DNA from: JABFXX01 sp036403075
Lineage (GTDB): Bacteria; Myxococcota_A; Polyangia; Haliangiales; Haliangiaceae
Length of the DNA stretch: 64,000 bases
Assembly (NCBI GenBank): GCA_036403075.1
Contig: DASWRS010000031.1
Coordinates: 19,811 to 83,810, forward strand
Direction of reading: 5' to 3'
The translations under genes were made by a program, and so were the position numbers. The notes under the pieces were generated by a model that was given only the letters and a program-made list of their open reading frames with translations, was not told where the DNA came from and did not search any database. Positions 18,157-26,737 of the stretch are shown here, one piece after another. The number at the start of each line of letters is the position of its first letter. Position 1 is the stretch's first letter.

Positions 18157-19217
18157 CCGGGCTCGCTCCACGGCACGACAATCGTCGCCCGCACCCCGTC
18201 CGCGTCGGCGCCGAGCTCGAACGCGTGGTCGCCGCGGTAGAGGTGGCGCAGCCGGTCCATCGTGTTGCGCAGGCCGACGCCGGCGCGGTGGTCGGCCGCG
18301 AGCCGGCCGGTGTTGCCGATCTCGATCCGGAGCCGGTCGCCGTCGCGGCGGGCGCGGATCGTGACCCGGCCGGGCGCGACCAGCGGGGCGATGCCGTGGC
18401 GGACCGCGTTCTCGACCAGCGGCTGGAGCAGCAGCGCCGGCACCTGGCCGCGGCGGACCTCGGCGGGCGCGTCGATCTCGAACGCCATCCGGTCGGGGAA
18501 CCGCAGCCGCTCGATCTCGAGGTAGCGCTCGATGATCGCGAGCTCGGTCGCGAGCGCGACCCGCTGCTCGCCCGCGTGATCGAGCGAGTAGCGCAGCAGG
18601 TCCGACAGCCCGGCGATCATCGTCACCGCGTCGGCGTGGCGCGCGGTCCGGACCAGCGCGCTGATCGAGTTCAGCGTGTTGAACAGGAAGTGCGGCTGGA
18701 TCTGGAGCTCGAGCGCGTGGAGCCGGGCCTCGGACAGCGAGACCTCGAGCCGCGCCGCGGCGCGCTCGCGATCGCGGTACTTGTCGTAGTACTCGGCCGC
18801 GTAGTGCGCGGCGAGCACGCCGCAGTAGAAGCACAGCTGCAGCGGCAGCCCCGACCCCATGATCCCGCGGTACACCGAGGCGAACTGCGTCGGTCCCATC
18901 GCGTCGTACGGCTTCATCTGGACCAGCAGGAACGTCCACCACGCCGAGTGCAGCGGCGCGATCACCAGCGCGGCGATGGCGTGCGCGACCACGGCGCGCG
19001 TCGACGGCGGCACCAGCGGCGCGCGGCGCGCGAGCCAGCCGATCACCGGCGCCAGCACCAGCCACGCATCCCACACCAGCACCTCGTACGCGAGCACGCG
19101 CCAGAGGGCGTGGCCGTGCGTGATCATGCTGATCCAGATCTGCAGCCCGCACAGCAGGCCGACCGCCGTCCAGAACGAGAGCGTCAAGAGGAAGAGCCGG
19201 CGCCGCGGGTAGCTCAC
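18153..19217 (-). CDS. LytS-like membrane sensor histidine kinase
   Basis: The 354-aa product has about four N-terminal membrane segments, then a His_kinase domain (PF06580 type) with QIQPHFLFNTLNSISAL, and an HATPase region with LLLQPLVENAVRHGI and GVGLRNTMDRL. The histidine in QPHFLFN is the usual phospho-acceptor of the LytS/YpdA group. The GTG at 19217 (SYPRRRLFLL, basic then hydrophobic) is preferred; another GTG at 19238 is possible, and neither has a strong ribosome site. It acts with the overlapping LytTR regulator. Confidence 0.9.
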   Translation of the reverse strand: MSYPRRRLFLLTLSFWTAVGLLCGLQIWISMITHGHALWRVLAYEVLVWDAWLVLAPVIGWLARRAPLVPPSTRAVVAHAIAALVIAPLHSAWWTFLLVQMKPYDAMGPTQFASVYRGIMGSGLPLQLCFYCGVLAAHYAAEYYDKYRDRERAAARLEVSLSEARLHALELQIQPHFLFNTLNSISALVRTARHADAVTMIAGLSDLLRYSLDHAGEQRVALATELAIIERYLEIERLRFPDRMAFEIDAPAEVRRGQVPALLLQPLVENAVRHGIAPLVAPGRVTIRARRDGDRLRIEIGNTGRLAADHRAGVGLRNTMDRLRHLYRGDHAFELGADADGVRATIVVPWSEPG

Positions 19218-19312
19218 CGTCCCGGCAGTGTGACGCACCGGCCGGCCCGCAGGGGCGCGCCGCAGCCGGCCGTGTCGTGGGTGCAGCGAACCGGATCGCG
19301 CACGCCGGCCCG

Positions 19313-19370
19313 GGTCACGGCCCCGGCGGGTCCGGCACGGCAATGGCCACGCGTGGTTACGGCCCCGGCG
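19313..19370. promoter_or_regulatory. Paired 16-bp direct repeats in the kinase/YCII divergent region
   Basis: The sequence ggtcacggccccggcg at 19313-19328 recurs as ggttacggccccggcg at 19355-19370 (15 of 16 identical, 42 bp start-to-start). The region separates the LytS-like kinase from the YCII gene. LytTR proteins recognise direct repeats, so this could be a self-regulatory site, but that is only inferred. Confidence 0.35.
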
Positions 19371-19446
19371 TTCTTCCGATCGCGATCTCGGCGGCCGTGT
19401 GTCGATCCGGGTCGGGCTCGCTCGTCGCCATGGTAGGAGGCTAGCG

Positions 19447-20160
19447 ATGCGATTCATGGTCATGCACAAGGTCGACGCGGTGATGGAGGCGGGAGGCCCG
19501 CCGCCCGCGGACATCATCGAGAACATGGGCCAGTTCGTCCAGGGCGCGATCCGCGCCGGCGTGTTCAAGGATGGCGCCGGCCTGCACCCCAGCTCGCGGC
19601 GCGTCCGGCTGCAGTTCGAGGCCGGCGGGTGCAGCGTCACGCGCGGCCCGTACCCGGGCGGCAACGAGCTGCTCGCCGGGTTCGCGATGATCAAGGCGGC
19701 CTCGATCGACCACGCGATCGAGATCGCGACGCGCATCGCGGGCGCGTCCGGCGAGATCGAGATCGAGATCGGCCCGGTCGTCGAGCCGTGGGATCTCGGC
19801 CTCATGGCCCGGCCGCCCCACGCGCCCGACCGCTTCCTGCTGCTGCGCAAGGCCGACGCGGGGTTCGAGGCCGGTGCGCCGCCGCCCGCCGGCCTGGCCC
19901 AGGTCCTCGACGAGCTCGCGCGCGATGGCGTGCTGCAGTCGACCACCACGCTGGCGCCGAGCGCCACCGGCGCGCGGTATCGCAAGGCCGGCGGCAAGCG
20001 GGTGTGGACCGACGGCCCGTTCACCGAGGCCAAGGAGCTGATCGCCGGGTTCTCGATCGTCGAGCTGCCGTCGCTCGCCGAGGCCCGAAAGTGGGCCGAG
20101 GACTACGCGGCGATCCTCGGTGACAACGAGGTCGACATCCGCCAGGTCGCGCCGGCCTGA
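19447..20160 (+). CDS. Tandem YCII-related (DGPF) protein
   Basis: The ATG at 19447 lies after a strong taggagg site. The 237-aa product contains two YCII-like ferredoxin-fold domains (residues about 1-115 and 125-235). The second has the DGPF motif in KRVWTDGPFTEAKELIAGF; the first has the weaker GPYPGGNELLAGF. Such proteins are often neighbours of ECF sigma factors in other genomes; here the neighbour is a LytS/LytTR pair. The biochemical role of the family is poorly defined. Confidence 0.9.
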   Translation: MRFMVMHKVDAVMEAGGPPPADIIENMGQFVQGAIRAGVFKDGAGLHPSSRRVRLQFEAGGCSVTRGPYPGGNELLAGFAMIKAASIDHAIEIATRIAGASGEIEIEIGPVVEPWDLGLMARPPHAPDRFLLLRKADAGFEAGAPPPAGLAQVLDELARDGVLQSTTTLAPSATGARYRKAGGKRVWTDGPFTEAKELIAGFSIVELPSLAEARKWAEDYAAILGDNEVDIRQVAPA

Positions 20161-20246
20161 CCCGTCCCCTGCCGCCCGTTGTGACCGCGCCCTCAGCAGG
20201 ATTCGCAGGATCGGGGCTGGTACGCCGGGTGCACATACGGAGGCAG

Positions 20247-20684
20247 ATGACCGGTCCCATGGCGACCATCGATCCCGAGATCGCGCGAGCGCGCACGCTG
20301 GCGCGCGTGCTCGATGGCTACCTCGTGGACCCGCTGGTCGGGCTGGTCCTGCCGGGGGCGGGCGACGTGATCATGTCGCTGCTCGGGCTCTACATCGTCG
20401 CGATCGCGGTCCGGCGCCGGATGTCGCCGCTGATCATCGCGCGGATGCTGCTCAACCTCGGCGCCGACGCGGCGATCGGGGCGGTGCCGGTCCTGGGCGA
20501 CGTGTTCGACTTCGGCTTCCGCGCGAACCACCGCAACGTCGACCTGCTCACCGAGCGCGTCGCGACCGGCGGCCGCGCCAGCGCGCGCGACTGGTTCGCG
20601 GTGATCGCCGCGGCCGCCGCGTTCGCCGGCGTCGTCGGCCTGGTGTGCTGGGGCATCGTCGCCCTGGTGCGCGCGATCGCCTAG
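20247..20684 (+). CDS. DUF4112-family membrane protein
   Basis: A 145-aa protein started at the ATG at 20247 behind a cggagg site. The middle segment MLLNLGADAAIGAVPVLGD with VFDFGFRANHRNVDLL is diagnostic of DUF4112. It has two or three hydrophobic segments, one at the very C-terminus. Function is unknown. It follows the YCII gene by 86 bp on the same strand, so co-transcription is possible. Confidence 0.88.
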   Translation: MTGPMATIDPEIARARTLARVLDGYLVDPLVGLVLPGAGDVIMSLLGLYIVAIAVRRRMSPLIIARMLLNLGADAAIGAVPVLGDVFDFGFRANHRNVDLLTERVATGGRASARDWFAVIAAAAAFAGVVGLVCWGIVALVRAIA

Positions 20685-20713
20685 CCCGCCTGGCCCGGGC
20701 GCCGCGCCGGTCG

Positions 20714-21262
20714 CTACCGGGTCTCGACTTTCTTGCCGAGGTGGATCGAGTCGAGGAACCGCGGCGCATCGCGATCGGGCTTCTCGCTCATCCGCATCGC
20801 GCTCGCCATGAACACGCTGGGCGGCTTGGCCGAGGCGAACATCCGCACCACGCCCCGGACGCGCGGGCTGCCCGTGCCCTCGGCCTCGAACGTCATCTCG
20901 CGGCCGACGAAGCCATCGAGCTTGATCGACTTCTCGGAGATCGCCTTGCCCTTGATGTTGGCGAGCGCCTGATCGCGGCCGCCATCGAGCGCCTTCTTGA
21001 CATCGAATTCGGACTTGACCGGGTACACCACCGCGGTCGCGACGTAGGTGTAGTCGCCGTCGCTGTACATCGCCAGCTTGAACTTGATCGGCCCGATCGC
21101 GCTCGGCGTCTCCTGTTCCGACTCGGTCGGCTTCTGCGGAAATCGCACGGACATCAGCTTGTCCGGATGGGTATAGAGCACCCACTTCGGGGCCTGGGCG
21201 AACGCCGGGGCCAGGACCACGGCGAGGAACAACCCGACGAAAACCCGTGTTCGCGCGCGCAT
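20714..21262 (-). CDS. Secreted protein of unknown function
   Basis: A 182-aa protein with a clean signal peptide (RTRVFVGLFLAVVLAPAFAQA, cleavage after AFA). The mature part begins PKWVLYTHPDKLMSVRFPQKP and continues with alternating strands and helices, ending in APRFLDSIHLGKKVETR. It resembles small periplasmic proteins that share the pattern 'FxVxFPxxP ... FLDSxxL', but no family was recognised with certainty. It follows the NtrB-like kinase gene on the same strand with 113 bp between them. Confidence 0.8.
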   Translation of the reverse strand: MRARTRVFVGLFLAVVLAPAFAQAPKWVLYTHPDKLMSVRFPQKPTESEQETPSAIGPIKFKLAMYSDGDYTYVATAVVYPVKSEFDVKKALDGGRDQALANIKGKAISEKSIKLDGFVGREMTFEAEGTGSPRVRGVVRMFASAKPPSVFMASAMRMSEKPDRDAPRFLDSIHLGKKVETR

Positions 21263-21375
21263 CACCACATCCTCGCACGACTGCCAACCTCCGGGCCATG
21301 CCCGATGCGCCGCATCGCCATCGGCACCGCCGAGCTCGCCGTCCTCGGCCTCGAGTAGTCGCGGCGGCGCGCCGG

Positions 21376-22668
21376 TCACGACAGCAGCGTGGTCGTCAGC
21401 TGGATCGCGAACCGGGCGCCGGGGCCGGCGATCGGCTCGAGCTCGAGCGTGCCGCCGAAGCTCGTGACGTACTCGCGCGACAGCGCCAGCCCCAGGCCGG
21501 TGCCCTTCTCGAGCGGCTTGCTGGTGACGAACGGCTCGAACAGGCGTGCGGCGACCTCGCCGGAGATGCCCGGGCCGTTGTCCTGCACCGCGATCTGGAC
21601 CGCGTCGCCGGCGTGCTCGGCGGTGACGAGCACCCAGGGCTTCTCGGTGCGGGCTTCCTCCATCGCCTCGGCGGCGTTGACCAGCAGGTTGAGCAGGACC
21701 TGGGACAGCTTGCGCCGGTTGGCGATCACCGGCGGCAGGTCGCGATCGAACGACCTGCGGACCTCGACCACCTTGCCGAGCTTGAACGCGGCGAGCCGGA
21801 GTGCGTCGCCGATCACCTCGTCGACCTGACACGGCTGCAGCTGGTCCGAGCCGCCGCTCGAGAACTCCTTGAGGTCGCGGACGATCTGGGCGATCCGGCC
21901 GACGCCGTGCTGCAGGTCGGCGACCAGGACACGGGTCTCGGACGCGCTCAGCCCGGCGCACTGCAGTCCGGCCTCGCCGGCCAGGAGCTCGACATTGGCA
22001 CTCACCGCGCAGAGCGGATTGTTGATCTCGTGGGCGACTCCGGCGGCGAGCTGGCCGAGCGCCGCGAGCCGCTCGGCCTGCGCGCGCCGGTGCTCGCTGC
22101 GCGCGAGCCGCTCGAGCGCGTCGGCCCGGGCGTGCTGGGTGGCGAGCTCGGCGATCCGGACCCGCCGGAACGAGAACGCGCCGAACACGGTGAGCACGCC
22201 GATGCCGAGGTCGGTGGCGAGGCTGTCGGCGGCCGCGGACACCGGCGCGTGCCCGAGCCACGACAGCACGGCGACCGCCGAGACCGTCCCGGCGACCACC
22301 GCGGCACAGGCGATCACCTCGTCCTGGAACACCACCATCAGGGCGAGCGGCAGCAGCACCATGTACTGGAAGTCCGGACTGGCGATCCCGCCGTTGATCC
22401 ACACCGTCGCGGCGAACAGCCAGCACGAGCCGACGCCGGCCAGCGGCAACAGCCACCCGTAGAGCCGGCTGCTGGCGCGCGGCAGCGCCAGGGCGATCGC
22501 CACCAGCGACGCACACCACAGCGCACGGACCGAGAGCAGCGGGACATCGAGCGCGCGATACAGCGGCTCCGCCGCCGACCCCGCGAACATCACGCCGGCG
22601 CTCAGGAGCAGCGAGGTCCGGCGCTCCTTGCGCGCGGCAGGGCTGCGCAGCGCGTCCTGCGTGGTCAT
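21376..22668 (-). CDS. Membrane sensor histidine kinase, NtrB/ZraS-like
   Basis: A 430-aa kinase. The first 170 residues carry about six hydrophobic segments, then a short coiled coil (ERLARSEHRRAQAERLAAL), a HisKA domain with phospho-acceptor in AAGVAHEINNPL, and an HATPase domain with VLLNLLVNAAEAM, DNGPGI and GTGLGLALS. There is no receiver domain and no response-regulator gene beside it, so it is an orphan kinase. The ATG at 22668 gives a soluble basic N-terminus before the first membrane segment. Confidence 0.92.
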   Translation of the reverse strand: MTTQDALRSPAARKERRTSLLLSAGVMFAGSAAEPLYRALDVPLLSVRALWCASLVAIALALPRASSRLYGWLLPLAGVGSCWLFAATVWINGGIASPDFQYMVLLPLALMVVFQDEVIACAAVVAGTVSAVAVLSWLGHAPVSAAADSLATDLGIGVLTVFGAFSFRRVRIAELATQHARADALERLARSEHRRAQAERLAALGQLAAGVAHEINNPLCAVSANVELLAGEAGLQCAGLSASETRVLVADLQHGVGRIAQIVRDLKEFSSGGSDQLQPCQVDEVIGDALRLAAFKLGKVVEVRRSFDRDLPPVIANRRKLSQVLLNLLVNAAEAMEEARTEKPWVLVTAEHAGDAVQIAVQDNGPGISGEVAARLFEPFVTSKPLEKGTGLGLALSREYVTSFGGTLELEPIAGPGARFAIQLTTTLLS

Positions 22669-22882
22669 GTCGGCTTCACCAGCAAGCGCTGGATCGACCG
22701 GACGCGACGAACGTACAGCGATCTTCCTTGTCGCTCGCCATGTCTGCGAGACTACAAGGCCCCAGGCCCAGCCCCAGCCTGGGCGCGTCCCCGGCGCCCG
22801 CGGCCCGGGATTTCTCCGAGCCGTGCGCGGCGCAGCGCGGCGCGGCGGCGAGCCCGGCGCGCGGTGTGCAAGCGATCCGGTC

Positions 22883-23740
22883 ATGCCGAGAACGTCCGTC
22901 CGCACGCAAGCAGTATCCGACGAGGTCGAGCGCGGGCATGTCGACTCCGGAGACGGCCCGGTGGTGATCCGGAGCCGCGTCGACCTGGCGCCCGCGACCG
23001 AGCGCGCGATCCGCGCCAGCCTCGACCGCAAGCTCGGGAACGCGGTCGCGCTGGTCCTGCGCGGGACGGTGCAGCTCGAGGACGCCGGCGAGTCCAAAGG
23101 GCGTATCGAGACCTTGTGCCGCATCAAGCTGGTCATGAGCGGCCGGCCGGCGCTGACCGCCGAGGAGCGCGCCGCGGATCCTCGTGCCGCGTTCGAGCTC
23201 GCGATCGGGCGCGTCGCGCGTGCGCTCGAGGCCGCGCGCGCCGAGGACGACGTCGCCGTCCGCAGGCGCCACCGCGGCCGCGGGCTCGCCAAGGGCAAGC
23301 GCGCGACCAACCCGCGCGGCGCGAGCAACGGCCGGTCCGGACGCGCCGCGTATCCCGATCCCGGCGAGGACGCCGGATCGGTGATCGGCCGCCGCGTCGG
23401 TCGCGGCGCGCCGGCGCTGAAGCGCGCGCTCGCCCGGCCCGAGAAGCAGCGCCGCGACGCGTACCTCGACACCGCGGCGCCGGGGGTGTCCGAGAGCGAG
23501 CGCCGGGCCGGCGGCGGCTCGACGGCGCGCCGCAACACCCTGGCCCACCCGCGCAAGAGCAAGCAGGTCGCCGCGCTCGAGGACTCGCGGACCAAGCCGT
23601 CGCGCAAGTCGACCCGGCGCAGCGCGACCCGCACCAAGCAGGGCACCGCGAAGGAGCGGACCGAGCGCGGCATCCTGTACGCGCCGTCGTCACGGACCGT
23701 GATCGCCGGCGCGCGCAACGGCGCGCCGCGGCGACACTAG
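22883..23740 (+). CDS. HPF/RaiA-like protein with a long basic tail
   Basis: A 285-aa protein started at the ATG at 22883. Residues about 20-120 resemble the ribosome-associated hibernation factor fold (beta-alpha-beta pattern with RAIRASLDRKLGN and AAFELAIGRVARALEAAR). The remaining 165 residues are Arg/Lys/Ala/Ser-rich, with motifs such as RRHRGRGLAKGKRATNPRG and KPSRKSTRRSATRTK, similar in style to histone H1-like tails. The lack of the normal HPF C-terminal dimer domain and the basic tail suggest RNA or DNA binding. It is divergent from the NtrB-like kinase. Confidence 0.75.
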   Translation: MPRTSVRTQAVSDEVERGHVDSGDGPVVIRSRVDLAPATERAIRASLDRKLGNAVALVLRGTVQLEDAGESKGRIETLCRIKLVMSGRPALTAEERAADPRAAFELAIGRVARALEAARAEDDVAVRRRHRGRGLAKGKRATNPRGASNGRSGRAAYPDPGEDAGSVIGRRVGRGAPALKRALARPEKQRRDAYLDTAAPGVSESERRAGGGSTARRNTLAHPRKSKQVAALEDSRTKPSRKSTRRSATRTKQGTAKERTERGILYAPSSRTVIAGARNGAPRRH

Positions 23741-23789
23741 CCCGGACGCCGGCGCTCCCCCGCCGGACCGAGCGACCGCGCGACCGCGC

Positions 23790-23840
23790 GCCGTCGCGCC
23801 GCGAGCGCCGTCGCGCCGCGAGCGCCGTCGCGCGCCGCGG
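23790..23840. repeat. 17-bp tandem repeat in a convergent intergenic region
   Basis: The unit gccgtcgcgccgcgagc is present twice exactly (23790-23806, 23807-23823) and a third time in diverged form. It lies between the HPF-like gene and the lipoprotein gene stops and has no obvious coding role. Confidence 0.7.
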
Positions 23841-23976
23841 GTCGCGCCACCCCGGAGCAGCCCCGGATCGAGCTCGCCGCCGAGCGCGATCGTCCCCTGG
23901 CCACTCGACATCTGGGTCAGGAGCTCGACCAGGTACCTGGCGCGGGGGCGGGCGATCGTCAGCTCGCCGCGCCGGC

Positions 23977-25029
23977 TCAAGGCGCGGCGGCGATCGTCGC
24001 CGAGGTCAGCAGCTCTGCGCCGGTCGCGCCGACGATCAGCGATCCGCCGCGGAGCTCCGGCATGACGAACATCGTGGTCGCGAACCCCTGATCGTCGGTC
24101 GCCGCGGTCGGCGGGATGAACGTGAGGCTCGCCGATGCGACGAAGCTCACCGTCACGCCCTTGATGCCGCGGCCGGTGCCTCCGGGGCCGGTCGTGACCT
24201 CGACCTGCGCGGTGATCACCGTGCCGGCCCGCGCGGCGATCGGGATCGAGACGAACGTCAGGCTCGCCACCGGCGGCGGCACGACCACGGCGATCGCCTG
24301 CGCCGTGATCATCGCGAGCGCGGCCGCGCCCGCGGTCGGAGCCGGCAACGCCGCGGAGATCGCCGGCGTCTCCGAGCGCGTCGTCAGGCTCAGCGCCGCG
24401 TGCGACTCGATCACGAGCTCGGCCGGCGCCGGGATCGCGACGTCCGCGCCGGCGATCGCGCACGGGCCGCGGACCAGCGCCGCGGTCCGGTCGACCTCGG
24501 CCGTGCCGGTGAACGTCGCGCGCTCGAGGTGGAGCACGACCGACCCGTCGCGCGCCGAGGACACGACGCAGAACGCGACGTCGGCGCTGCGGGTCCCGGG
24601 GTCGGGCTGCGCCCGCGCCACCACCAGCGCGACCTCGGGCGTGGCGATCGTCAGGCGCTGCGCGGCCTCGACGCCGGCGACCCGCGCGGTCACCGTCACC
24701 GCGCCGCCCGCCGGCCAGCCGAGCATCGCGGTGCCCAGGAACACGTGCGGGTTGGACGCGCTGCGCACCAGGCTGACCTTGCCGGTCGCGGACATCGCGC
24801 CGCGATCGTCGGCGACGGTGAGCTCGGCCGCGAGCGCCTGCAGGCTGGTGTCGACGTCCGCAGCGTCGGTCACCGCCTCGACGTGTACCGTGAACGCCCC
24901 GCCGGCCTGGTACATGATGTTGCCGCCGCGCAGCTCGGCGGCCTCGGGCTCGATCATCACCACGAGCGAGCTGGCCTCGACGCCGCAGCCCGCGGCGATC
25001 AGCGCGATCGCGGCGACCAGCGCCTTCAT
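23977..25029 (-). CDS. Ig-like-domain lipoprotein
   Basis: A 350-aa protein with a lipoprotein signal (MKALVAAIALIAAGCG, lipid-modified Cys at 15). The mature part is beta-rich and looks like two or three tandem bacterial Ig-like domains; the last has VTVSFVASASLTFIPPTAATDDQG followed by GFATT, the pattern of Big-type domains. It overlaps the upstream outer-membrane gene (ATGA), so the two are co-translated. A surface or periplasmic structural role is inferred. Confidence 0.85.
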   Translation of the reverse strand: MKALVAAIALIAAGCGVEASSLVVMIEPEAAELRGGNIMYQAGGAFTVHVEAVTDAADVDTSLQALAAELTVADDRGAMSATGKVSLVRSASNPHVFLGTAMLGWPAGGAVTVTARVAGVEAAQRLTIATPEVALVVARAQPDPGTRSADVAFCVVSSARDGSVVLHLERATFTGTAEVDRTAALVRGPCAIAGADVAIPAPAELVIESHAALSLTTRSETPAISAALPAPTAGAAALAMITAQAIAVVVPPPVASLTFVSIPIAARAGTVITAQVEVTTGPGGTGRGIKGVTVSFVASASLTFIPPTAATDDQGFATTMFVMPELRGGSLIVGATGAELLTSATIAAAP

Positions 25030-26546
25030 CGCGTGCCTCCGACGGCCGAGAACACGTCCGACACTCCGGCTACGATCAGCGCCAGATCGATCGACAGTCC
25101 GATCTCGGCCTGGACCAGCACGGCCGTGTGGCTGGCGAACGCCGGCGCGCTCGAGGTCATGCCCTCGGTCTGCGCCAGCGTGACGCGGTCGCCGATCGCG
25201 TAGAGCTCGGGCGCGTCGACGAACCGCGCGCTCGCGCCGAGCGTCACGTACACGCCGGTGTCGCCGAGCTCGCGCCCGGCGCGCACCCCGAGCTGGCCGA
25301 GCGCCGCGCCGCCGGTACCGATCGTCAGCGATGGTCCGGCGCCGACGAACCAGCGATCGGTCACGTGGCGCGCGAGCAGCAGCGAGGTCGTGACCGCGTT
25401 GCGTGGGTTCGCGCGCTGGTGGAGCTCGAACACCTGCTCGGGGCCGCGGGCGCCGAGGATCGGCTCGAACACCGGATCGGTCTGGGCCTCGAACCCCACC
25501 GCCTGGCCTCGATCCGCCAGGTGCCAGCCCGCGACGCCGACCCCGAACGACAGCTCGGTCATCACGGCCCAGCGGCCCCGCGGCGACGGCGCGAGCTTGA
25601 CCCGGCCGCGCACGTTGGCGTCGCCGTCGCCGGGGCACTCGGCGTCATCGCAGACCGACACGTTGCTGACGTGGCGCCGATCGATCGGCCTCAGCTCGAC
25701 CACCCGGGTCCCGCGCTCGGCGAGCGGCGTCGCATCGGGCTGGCACGAGGCCACGTCGTTCGCGGCACCGCCGCGCGCCGAGGGCGCCCCCGGCGCGAGC
25801 CGGGTGATCCGCGGCACCGCCGTCCGCACCGCGCTCTCGACGGTGAAGCCGACCTTGTCGCCGCGGTTCTGCGCGATCCGCAGCGCCGCCTTGCTCGGCA
25901 CGTCGGTGACGGCGAGCCACAGCGGCCGCCCGGTGCGGACCAGCTCGAACTCGCCGGCGTCGTCGAACCGCACCGGGAACAGCTCGCCGACCGCATAGCC
26001 GATCTCCTGGTGCACCAGGTACACCGCCGATCGCGTCGACCGGCAGCGCGCCTCCAGCTCGAGCGCCTCGAGCGCCGACAGCGCCGCGATCCGGTCCGGC
26101 CGGGGCTCGGCGCGGAACACCGCGGCGGCATCCACGTCGCCGCGCTTCTCGTCCATCATGTACACGTCGATGCGCAGGATCGATCCCGCCGGGGGCTCGA
26201 CCGGCAGCGCGAAGTGCCCGTCGAGCGGGTTGATCCAGCCGCACGCCACGGTCCGGGGCAGCTTCCTCGTCGGGACCTCGACGCGGACCAGGATCGGCGC
26301 GGGGAACTCGGTGAACGCGAGCTGCATCCCCGGGCTCGCGGTGACCGCCTCGGGCGCGAGCGTCCCGTCCATGCCGATCACGAACGTCGGTTGACCGACC
26401 GCGGTCGCCCGGGCGAGCGGGCGCACGACCTCGCCGCAGATCAGGCCCGCGATGTCGATCTCGCCGTCGGCCCGCGCGTCGCCGGGCCGCGCGGTCACCA
26501 CCGCGACCAGCAGCAAGCACGGTACAGCCCAGGTTCGACACGTCAC
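25026..26546 (-). CDS. Secreted/outer-membrane protein of unknown function
   Basis: A 506-aa protein beginning at a GTG with a signal peptide (RTWAVPCLLLVAVVTARPGDARA). The N-terminal half is a mixed domain with several cysteines; the C-terminal 180 residues alternate polar and hydrophobic residues (TELSFGVGVAGWHL, AVTTSLLLARHVTDRWFVGAG), as expected for a beta-barrel. It is co-translated with the downstream Ig-like lipoprotein. No known family was identified. The most likely arrangement is an outer-membrane barrel with a lipoprotein partner. Confidence 0.8.
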   Translation of the reverse strand: MTCRTWAVPCLLLVAVVTARPGDARADGEIDIAGLICGEVVRPLARATAVGQPTFVIGMDGTLAPEAVTASPGMQLAFTEFPAPILVRVEVPTRKLPRTVACGWINPLDGHFALPVEPPAGSILRIDVYMMDEKRGDVDAAAVFRAEPRPDRIAALSALEALELEARCRSTRSAVYLVHQEIGYAVGELFPVRFDDAGEFELVRTGRPLWLAVTDVPSKAALRIAQNRGDKVGFTVESAVRTAVPRITRLAPGAPSARGGAANDVASCQPDATPLAERGTRVVELRPIDRRHVSNVSVCDDAECPGDGDANVRGRVKLAPSPRGRWAVMTELSFGVGVAGWHLADRGQAVGFEAQTDPVFEPILGARGPEQVFELHQRANPRNAVTTSLLLARHVTDRWFVGAGPSLTIGTGGAALGQLGVRAGRELGDTGVYVTLGASARFVDAPELYAIGDRVTLAQTEGMTSSAPAFASHTAVLVQAEIGLSIDLALIVAGVSDVFSAVGGTR

Positions 26547-26737
26547 GAGGAGACCTCTGGCCCATGGGCCATCTACGTCACGAGGTCGGCCGGTTGCCTC
26601 GCGAGTCCAGTGTCGCGAAATGCGACACGAGAAGAATCCCGACGTCGGGCCCGGGGCAGCGCCGCGGCACCAGCGGTCACCCGAGCGAGCGCCGCGGCGC
26701 ACGACGTCGTGGCCGCGATCCGGTCGAGCGCCGGCGC

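Noticed and set aside
21247..25203. 1318-codon plus frame across the kinase and lipoprotein genes
   Set aside because: It is open because of GC bias; the minus strand kinase, lipoprotein and HPF-like plus frame explain the sequence.
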